Shown here in pieces: positions 16,171 through 21,002 of a DNA stretch of 21,002 nucleotides (positions within the stretch are counted from its first letter, which is position 1; each line of letters opens with the position of its first letter). The notes below the pieces were generated by a model that worked only from the letters and a program-made list of their open reading frames with translations, was not told the origin of the DNA and ran no database searches. Origin of the DNA: CAYWMD01 sp964458575 (GTDB lineage: Bacteria > Verrucomicrobiota > Verrucomicrobiia > Limisphaerales > JADLHS01); NCBI GenBank assembly GCA_964458575.1, contig CAYWMD010000087.1, forward strand, positions 1 to 21,002, in the 5' to 3' direction. Made by a program: the position numbers and the translations under genes.

Positions 16171-16262
16171 AGCGGTTCGTCGCACGGTGACGACCCGAAC
16201 GCATTCGCGGAAGCGGCTGAATGCTGTCAACAAGGTCGTTTGTCAGCGAGCGATTTGTCATC

Positions 16263-17261
16263 TCAGGTTTTGAGTTTGGCTAACACGTCACGGTTCAACA
16301 AATCCATTTCCGCAAGCCGGCCCGCCTCGGCCAACCGGATGTTCTGCAACGCGCGCCGGGCCATGCGCTCGCACGCTTCGCGCGTGCTGCTGCCCACGTG
16401 CGGGGTCAAAACCACATTGGGCAAAGTCCGCAAATCCTTTTCGGCCACCGTGGGCTCGTAAGGCTCGCGTTCGAACACATCCAACGCCGCCCCGGCAATT
16501 TTTCCGGACGTGAGCGCGTCGAACAAGGCAACTTCATCCACGAGCGCCCCGCGCGCGGTGTTCACCACCCAGCAACGGGAGGGCAGTTGAGCCAACCGCG
16601 CGCCGTTGAGGAAATGGCGCGTCTCCGGGACGCTCGGAATGTGGAGGCTGACGAAATCCGCGTCGTGGACGGCGTCCGCAAAATGTTTCACCACGGTTGC
16701 GAAGCCAAATTCGCTTTGCAATTGCACGACATTCACGGCCATGACCTCGCACCCGATGACTTTCATGCCCAAGCCGCGCGCTGCCACGCGCGCCACGCGC
16801 CGGCCAATCGCACCGCAGCCGATGACGGCGAGCGTCTTGCCTTGAAGCTCGAAGCCCACCTGCGGCGACCAACGGCCCGCGCGCAGATCGGCGCCCGCCG
16901 TCACCGTGTGGCGCGCGGCGGCAAGGAGCAGATTAATCGCGTGTTCGGCGACCGAATCGTCAAGTGCGCCAGGCGTGTTGGTGCATAGCAATCCCTTGGA
17001 TGTCGCCAGTGGTTTGTCCACGCCGTCGTGGCCGACCCCAAATCGCGCGATCACACCGCCCGTAGTCAAACCCTCATACAACGGACCGGCGTATCGTTCA
17101 ACACCGATGATCGCATGGCGCGCGCCCGTGGAACGGATGGCATCCGCCAGCTTTTGCTCGTCGGCGGGGACGCTGACGCAGGCCAATCCTTCGGCAGCCG
17201 CGCCCTGGAAGACGGCTGCGGCCTTGCGAAATTCAAGTTCAGTGACGGCGATTTTTACCAT
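16263..17261 (-). CDS. D-2-hydroxyacid dehydrogenase (phosphoglycerate dehydrogenase-like)
   Basis: This 332-residue cytoplasmic NAD(P)-dependent enzyme interconverts 2-keto acids and D-2-hydroxy acids. The dinucleotide-binding motif is AVIGCGAIGRRVA (145-157). The catalytic set is complete: R237 in NTARGALVDE, a Glu in DVFEREP (261-267) and H288 in LTPHVGSSTREA. ARFGVGHDGVD (72-82) is the conserved substrate-loop block. The chain is of normal length for the short members (about 310-340); there is no ACT domain, so it is unlikely to be an allosteric serine-pathway SerA. Its place between a sugar mutarotase and a keto-acid aldolase points to oxidation or reduction of a sugar-derived acid. It is 132 bases downstream of the mutarotase gene, and the REP-like region follows its stop. 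Confidence 0.92.
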   Translation of the reverse strand: MVKIAVTELEFRKAAAVFQGAAAEGLACVSVPADEQKLADAIRSTGARHAIIGVERYAGPLYEGLTTGGVIARFGVGHDGVDKPLATSKGLLCTNTPGALDDSVAEHAINLLLAAARHTVTAGADLRAGRWSPQVGFELQGKTLAVIGCGAIGRRVARVAARGLGMKVIGCEVMAVNVVQLQSEFGFATVVKHFADAVHDADFVSLHIPSVPETRHFLNGARLAQLPSRCWVVNTARGALVDEVALFDALTSGKIAGAALDVFEREPYEPTVAEKDLRTLPNVVLTPHVGSSTREACERMARRALQNIRLAEAGRLAEMDLLNRDVLAKLKT

Positions 17262-17328
17262 GGAAGCAACAGCGCGCTGGCTGATACGAGTGTGATGAGT
17301 TGTTGTCCGAACACGCCAACAATCTTTC

Positions 17329-17356
17329 GGCGGCTTGCAAGCAAGTCAAGTCCGCC
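17329..17356 (-). promoter_or_regulatory. Hairpin between mutarotase and dehydrogenase genes
   Basis: GGCGGCTTG pairs with CAAG-T-CCGCC (nine base pairs with one bulged T) around a 9-base loop in the 132-base gap. No T-tract follows on the minus strand, so read-through with attenuation or mRNA processing is as likely as termination. Confidence 0.3.
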
Positions 17357-17393
17357 GACGTGCCTGGGCAGGCTCGCAGCCGACCGGCCGAAG

Positions 17394-17783
17394 TCACGCG
17401 GACTCCAGAATCACGTTCGCGTATTGCGTGGTATCGCCGGTGCGGAGCAGACCGATGGCCCTCGGCACGCGCTGCTTGAATTTGACATGCGGCTCAAACT
17501 GCAGGGACAACCCCTGCAGCGCGGCGCGAAACTTTTTCTGCGTGGAAGAAACATTCTCGCGCAAAAATTCCCGGGCCATCCAGGCCTTGCCAAAAACTCC
17601 GTGCGTGCGAACAGCAGCCAAAACCTGCAAAACCGTGGGCACATCGTCCACGAGCGAAATGTCCACGGTTTCAATCTGCGGCCAGAAGGGAAAGCCGCGG
17701 TCGGCGATGACCAGTGTGTTCGTATGCCGCACGCGCGCGAGCAGGTCCAGCACCTGTGGATTCAAAATGCCGGTCTTTAACAT
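17394..17783 (-). CDS. RbsD/FucU-family sugar mutarotase
   Basis: The ATG at 17783 (MLKTGILNPQ) gives 129 residues, close to the usual 130-140. The frame is open to 17885, but those 34 residues are Arg/Pro/Cys-rich and have no counterpart in the family. RbsD (D-ribose pyranase) and FucU (L-fucose mutarotase) interconvert anomers of free sugars. The match is nearer to RbsD: H20 and D28 (VRHTNTLVIADRGFP) fall at the catalytic positions of RbsD, followed by DISLVDDVPTVLQVLAAV (41-58), and the C-terminus RTGDTTQYANVILESA agrees with the RbsD end (SGEC-x-YANIIL). The sugar cannot be decided. The gene is divergent from the EboE-like gene, 100 bases apart, and heads a minus-strand series with a dehydrogenase and an aldolase, which suggests that a free monosaccharide feeds that pathway. 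Confidence 0.88.
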   Translation of the reverse strand: MLKTGILNPQVLDLLARVRHTNTLVIADRGFPFWPQIETVDISLVDDVPTVLQVLAAVRTHGVFGKAWMAREFLRENVSSTQKKFRAALQGLSLQFEPHVKFKQRVPRAIGLLRTGDTTQYANVILESA

Positions 17784-17850
17784 ATTGACGCAAGGGTATC
17801 CGGGCGGCCGTTGAATGGACAGTGAATTTCGGAGACAGGCGCACAAAGCA

Positions 17851-17878
17851 TTGCTGAGACCCGGAGTTCGCGTATTTT
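17851..17878 (+). promoter_or_regulatory. Candidate promoter of the EboE-like gene
   Basis: TTGCTG (17851-17856) and TATTTT (17873-17878) are spaced by 16 bases. The -10 ends five bases before the ATG at 17884, so transcription would start at or next to the start codon, giving a leaderless mRNA. No Shine-Dalgarno sequence is present. It supports the start at 17884 rather than the ATG at 17815, which lies upstream of this promoter. Confidence 0.33.
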
Positions 17879-17883
17879 TTGGC

Positions 17884-19077
17884 ATGCAGCTTAAGCACGG
17901 CCTCCAACTCGCCTACTGCACAAACATCCACCGGGGTGAATCGTGGGCGGAAACCTTTGCGTCGCTCCAGACCCACACGCTGGCGGTGCGCGAGCGGGTC
18001 TGCCCGCACGCGCCCTTCGGCATCGGGCTGCGCCTGAGCAACCGCGCCGCGCATGAATTGACCGACCGGGCCGCCTTGCTGGCGTTTCAACGCTGGCTGG
18101 CCGAGCACCATTGTTATGTTTTCACGATCAACGGTTTTCCGTACGGCCAGTTTCACGGCCGGCGCGTCAAGGAGCAGGTCTATCAACCGGACTGGACTTC
18201 GCCGGAACGGCTGGCCTACACGAACCGGCTCTTCGACCTGCTGGCGCAACTGCTGCCCGCGGACGTCGAAGGCAGCGTCAGCACGCTCCCCGGTTCGTTC
18301 AAAGGCTTCCCGTTGCACGTCGAGGAATTGAAACATCTGCGTGACAATCTCTGGCATTGCATCGAACACATCGCCCGCGTCAGCGCCCAAACCGGACGCA
18401 AACTGCACCTGGGGCTAGAACCGGAACCGATGTGCCTGCTGGAAACCAGCGGCGAGACGATCCATTTCTTTGACCGTCTGCGCGCCGAGCATCGCAATGA
18501 CCCGCGACTGGACGAACACCTGGGCGTGAATTACGACACCTGCCACCTCGCCGTGGAATTTGAGGAGCCGCAGAACGCCATCGCGAGCCTGCAAAAACAC
18601 GGGATCAAGTTGAGCAAAATCCACCTTAGCAACGCGCTGAAGGTCCGACCGACGGCGGAGGCGCGCGCGGCCTTGCGCGCATTTGCCGACGACGTTTATC
18701 TGCACCAGGTCGTGGTGCGCCGCGCGGACGGGGGGCAGCGTGTCATTTACCGCGATCTGCCGGACGCCCTCATGGCGGAGTCTGGCGTTGGAAACGAGAC
18801 GGAAGCGGAGTGGCGGATTCATTTCCACATCCCATTGCACGCGGCGCCGACGGCCCAGTTTGACAACACAGCGGACCATTTATTGGGCGTCCTGGATCTG
18901 CTGGCGGTCAACCCCGCGTTGTGCCGGCATCTCGAAATGGAGACTTACACGTGGGACGTATTGCCCGCGGAAATGAAAAGCCGCAACGTGGTGGACCAAC
19001 TAGTGGCCGAATATGAATGGACGCGGGCGCGATTGCGGGAACGCGGTCTGGCGGAGGCAACGAACCTCAAACCTTGA
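17884..19077 (+). CDS. eboE: EboE-like TIM-barrel metabolite-traffic protein
   Basis: The ATG at 17884 gives 397 residues; an in-frame ATG at 17815 would add 23 residues upstream of the likely promoter. The sequence looks like EboE, a xylose-isomerase-like TIM barrel from the eustigmatophyte/bacterial ebo cluster, which is implicated in moving metabolites (scytonemin precursor in cyanobacteria, for example) to the periplasm. The start LKHGLQLAYCTNIHRGESW (3-21) and the segment around STLPGSFKG are characteristic. Possible metal ligands of the barrel are E179/E181 in GLEPEP, D218 and H221 in NYDTCH, and H247 in KIHLSNA. No signal peptide is visible. The other ebo genes (UbiA-like prenyltransferase EboC, dehydroquinate-synthase-like EboD, TatD-like EboB, EboF) are not in this window. 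It precedes a solute-binding lipoprotein gene by 51 bases. A plain sugar isomerase/epimerase is the alternative. Confidence 0.72.
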   Translation: MQLKHGLQLAYCTNIHRGESWAETFASLQTHTLAVRERVCPHAPFGIGLRLSNRAAHELTDRAALLAFQRWLAEHHCYVFTINGFPYGQFHGRRVKEQVYQPDWTSPERLAYTNRLFDLLAQLLPADVEGSVSTLPGSFKGFPLHVEELKHLRDNLWHCIEHIARVSAQTGRKLHLGLEPEPMCLLETSGETIHFFDRLRAEHRNDPRLDEHLGVNYDTCHLAVEFEEPQNAIASLQKHGIKLSKIHLSNALKVRPTAEARAALRAFADDVYLHQVVVRRADGGQRVIYRDLPDALMAESGVGNETEAEWRIHFHIPLHAAPTAQFDNTADHLLGVLDLLAVNPALCRHLEMETYTWDVLPAEMKSRNVVDQLVAEYEWTRARLRERGLAEATNLKP

Positions 19078-19128
19078 CCTTCCAACTTGTATCCTCCGGA
19101 TGAATCCGCTATCCAAGCGTGACATCGC

Positions 19129-20901
19129 ATGAACGCTTGCCGCCTTTGCCAACGGGTCCTCCTGACGTTGCTCGCCGTGGTGGCTGGTTGCGGCAAAGCC
19201 CCGCCGCCCGCCACGCCGCAAGGTCATCCCCTTTCAGACCCGCTGGTCGTCAAAGGCGAACCCGGTCAGCCGGGCGGGCGGCTCACGCTCGTTTGTCCCG
19301 TCGCCCCGCGCACCTTCAACCCGCTGCTCGTGCAGGATGCGGGCGCGGACCAGGTCGTGCATCTTATTTTCGGATCGCTGGTGGAACTGGACATGGTCAC
19401 GTTGGAAACCCGTCCCGGTCTGGCGCAATCATGGTCGGTTGCGCCGGACGGAAAGACGTGGACGTTCAAGCTGCGCCCCGGTTTGCGATGGAGCGACGGC
19501 CAACCGCTGACAGCCGACGACGTCGTTTTCACCTGGAACGAGGTCATGTACAATCCCGACATGAACCGGGCAACCTACGAGGTGTTTCGGATCAATGGCC
19601 GCAGTTTCAACGTCAGCAAAGTGGATGATCTGACGGTGCGGGTGGTGACGCCCGAGGTCTTTGCGCCGTTTGTCGAGTACTTCGGCGGCGTGGTGATTCT
19701 GCCGAAACACGTGATCGGTGAGGCCGTCCGGACCCGGAACTTTCTTTCGGTTTATCCGGTCACCGCGCACCCGCAAAAAATTGTCGGCTGCGGTCCGTTT
19801 CGGATCAAGCGGGTGCAACCGGACCAATCCGTCCTCCTGGAACGCAACCCGGAGTTTTGGATGGCGGATCAAACGGGCCGACGTTTGCCTTATTTCGATG
19901 AGGTCTTGTTGCTGCCCGGGAATGGCCACCCACCGGCGACGCTCTTTTTGGAGGGCAAGAGCGACGTTTTTGAGCGGGGCCGGTTTGAAAACTACGCCCA
20001 ATGCAAATCCGCCGCCGGGGGCAAATTCCGCCTGATCGAACTGGGCCCGGGCACGGAGCGCGAGTTTGTGTGGTTCAACCTGAATCCCGGTTCGAATGGA
20101 GCCGGCAAACCTTACGTAAATCCGGCGAAGTTGAACTGGTTTCGCCAGAAACAATTCCGCCAGGCGGTCGCCTGCGCCGTGGATCGCGAACGGATCGTGC
20201 GCGAGGTTTATGATGGCCGCGCCCAGGCCATCTACGGTTTCATCTCCACCGAGAACCAGAAGTGGAACAATCCGAACATTCCGCGTTACACGTATGATCC
20301 GGCCCGGGCGCGGGCGCTGCTGGCGGAGATCGGGCTGCAAGACCGGAACGGCGACGGCGTTCTCGAAGATGGCGACGGTCATGCGGTGGAATTCACCCTC
20401 CTGTCGAACACCGGCAACGCGCAGCGGGAGAAATCCGGCGGCATCATCACGGAAGATCTGCGCAAACTTGGTCTCAAGGTGACTTTCCAACCGATTGATT
20501 TCCAGGATTTGGAGGTGCGAATCAGCCGGGCCTTCGATTACGAATGCGTATTGATGGGCCTGGCGGGCGGCGGTGTGGATCCAGCGTCGCAAGTGAACGT
20601 GCTGCAATCCAGCGAACGGTTGCACCAGTGGTATCCCAGCCAGCAAACGCCCGCCACCGACTGGGAAGCCCGTGTAGACAAGCTGATGGAGCAGCAGATG
20701 CAAACCTTGGATTTCGCGCTCCGCAAGCAGTACTTCGACGAGGTGCAGATGATTCTGGCGGAGCAGCAGCCGATGATTTACACGGTCGCTCCGTTCAATT
20801 TCGTCGCCGTGCGGCCCGATCTGGCGAATGTGCGTCCGTCCGTGCTTACGCCGTATCGTGTGACGTGGAACGCGGAAGCGCTGTACTTCAAGAAGCCCTG
20901 A
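19129..20901 (+). CDS. ABC transporter solute-binding lipoprotein, family 5 (peptide/nickel type)
   Basis: This 590-residue lipoprotein captures a ligand outside the inner membrane for an ABC importer. The signal is lipoprotein type: LLTLLAVVAGC with the lipobox VAGC (18-21) and Cys21 as the probable lipidated residue, followed by a Pro-rich linker. The SBP_bac_5 domain (about 50-560) is clear from SVAPDGKTWTFKLRPGLRW (102-120), TADDVVFTW, GCGPFRIKRV and RQAVACAVDRERIVREVYDG. An EF-hand-like DRNGDGVLEDGDG near 405-417 is common in this family. Ligands of homologues are oligopeptides, nickel and some oligosaccharides; the ligand here is not evident. It lies 51 bases after the EboE-like gene on the same strand, so co-transcription is possible. 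Permease and ATPase genes are not seen; they may lie beyond the right edge or elsewhere. Confidence 0.92.
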   Translation: MNACRLCQRVLLTLLAVVAGCGKAPPPATPQGHPLSDPLVVKGEPGQPGGRLTLVCPVAPRTFNPLLVQDAGADQVVHLIFGSLVELDMVTLETRPGLAQSWSVAPDGKTWTFKLRPGLRWSDGQPLTADDVVFTWNEVMYNPDMNRATYEVFRINGRSFNVSKVDDLTVRVVTPEVFAPFVEYFGGVVILPKHVIGEAVRTRNFLSVYPVTAHPQKIVGCGPFRIKRVQPDQSVLLERNPEFWMADQTGRRLPYFDEVLLLPGNGHPPATLFLEGKSDVFERGRFENYAQCKSAAGGKFRLIELGPGTEREFVWFNLNPGSNGAGKPYVNPAKLNWFRQKQFRQAVACAVDRERIVREVYDGRAQAIYGFISTENQKWNNPNIPRYTYDPARARALLAEIGLQDRNGDGVLEDGDGHAVEFTLLSNTGNAQREKSGGIITEDLRKLGLKVTFQPIDFQDLEVRISRAFDYECVLMGLAGGGVDPASQVNVLQSSERLHQWYPSQQTPATDWEARVDKLMEQQMQTLDFALRKQYFDEVQMILAEQQPMIYTVAPFNFVAVRPDLANVRPSVLTPYRVTWNAEALYFKKP

Positions 20902-21002
20902 GCCGGGAACGGGCGGGCAAAACAATCAAAACGGATGCCGGAGCAGATTAGGGAAAGCTGGGTAGATCGTGACCCCTGTGGTTGGGTGGAGGCAAGTAAA
21001 GA
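20902..21002. other. Right-hand end, no gene seen
   Basis: The last 101 bases after the solute-binding protein contain no supported start codon with an open frame and no clear terminator hairpin. Permease genes, if present, begin outside the window. Confidence 0.4.

Larger units (their letters stand above)
15972..16262. other. Intergenic region holding a REP/BIME-like unit
   Basis: No gene is supported in these 291 bases between the dehydrogenase stop and the aldolase start. The centre is the inverted REP-like pair. The flanks (15972-16020 and about 16180-16262) show no recognised promoter, although the aldolase operon may start here. Confidence 0.5.

Noticed and set aside
19429..20925. 498-codon open frame on the - strand opposite the solute-binding protein
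   Set aside because: No recognisable domain; the + strand frame matches SBP_bac_5 along its length.

Overview
The window is GC-rich (about 60% by eye), densely coded DNA. The gene families suggest a free-living, saprophytic member of the Verrucomicrobiota, of the Pedosphaera/Limisphaera sort. This is inferred from the mix: a Tat-exported Gfo/Idh/MocA oxidoreductase, a DUF1080 protein, a lone EboE, an unusual URO-D-like protein and few recognisable Shine-Dalgarno sequences. No rRNA, tRNA, CRISPR array, transposase or phage gene was seen.

Left end (1-3744, + strand): a small Lys/Arg/Ala-rich coiled-coil protein, a PPK2-type polyphosphate kinase, a doubtful short ORF and a SulP-family anion transporter with a STAS domain. 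A Tat-exported Gfo/Idh/MocA oxidoreductase (3745-5157) follows. Its stop codon overlaps the stop codon of the convergent operon.

First minus-strand catabolic block (11747 down to 5154): a secreted protein that joins a DUF2092/LolA-like domain to a C45 (penicillin-acyltransferase-like) Ntn-hydrolase domain, then an ACS-type MFS transporter, a large secreted glycosidase-like protein and an HpcH/HpaI aldolase. The last three genes are joined by two 4-base ATGA stop/start overlaps, so they are very probably one translationally coupled operon.

Middle: a secreted DUF1080 (3-keto-disaccharide hydrolase/concanavalin-like) protein at 12034-12669, divergent from the C45 gene and convergent with the second block.

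Second minus-strand catabolic block (17783 down to 12676): a RbsD/FucU-type sugar mutarotase, a D-2-hydroxyacid dehydrogenase, a 291-base gap holding two inverted copies of a REP-like palindrome, a second HpcH/HpaI aldolase, a URO-D-like protein one base downstream, and a second MFS transporter. Each block therefore pairs an aldolase for 2-keto acids with its own importer. This suggests parallel routes for sugar acids or deoxy-sugar acids; the substrates cannot be read from sequence.

Right end (+ strand): an EboE-like TIM-barrel protein divergent from the mutarotase, then a family-5 (peptide/nickel type) ABC-transporter solute-binding lipoprotein. The last 101 bases hold no gene.

Several starts were moved inward from the longest reading frame because the extension is unconserved-looking or lies in repeat DNA. 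Such choices are stated in the entries.
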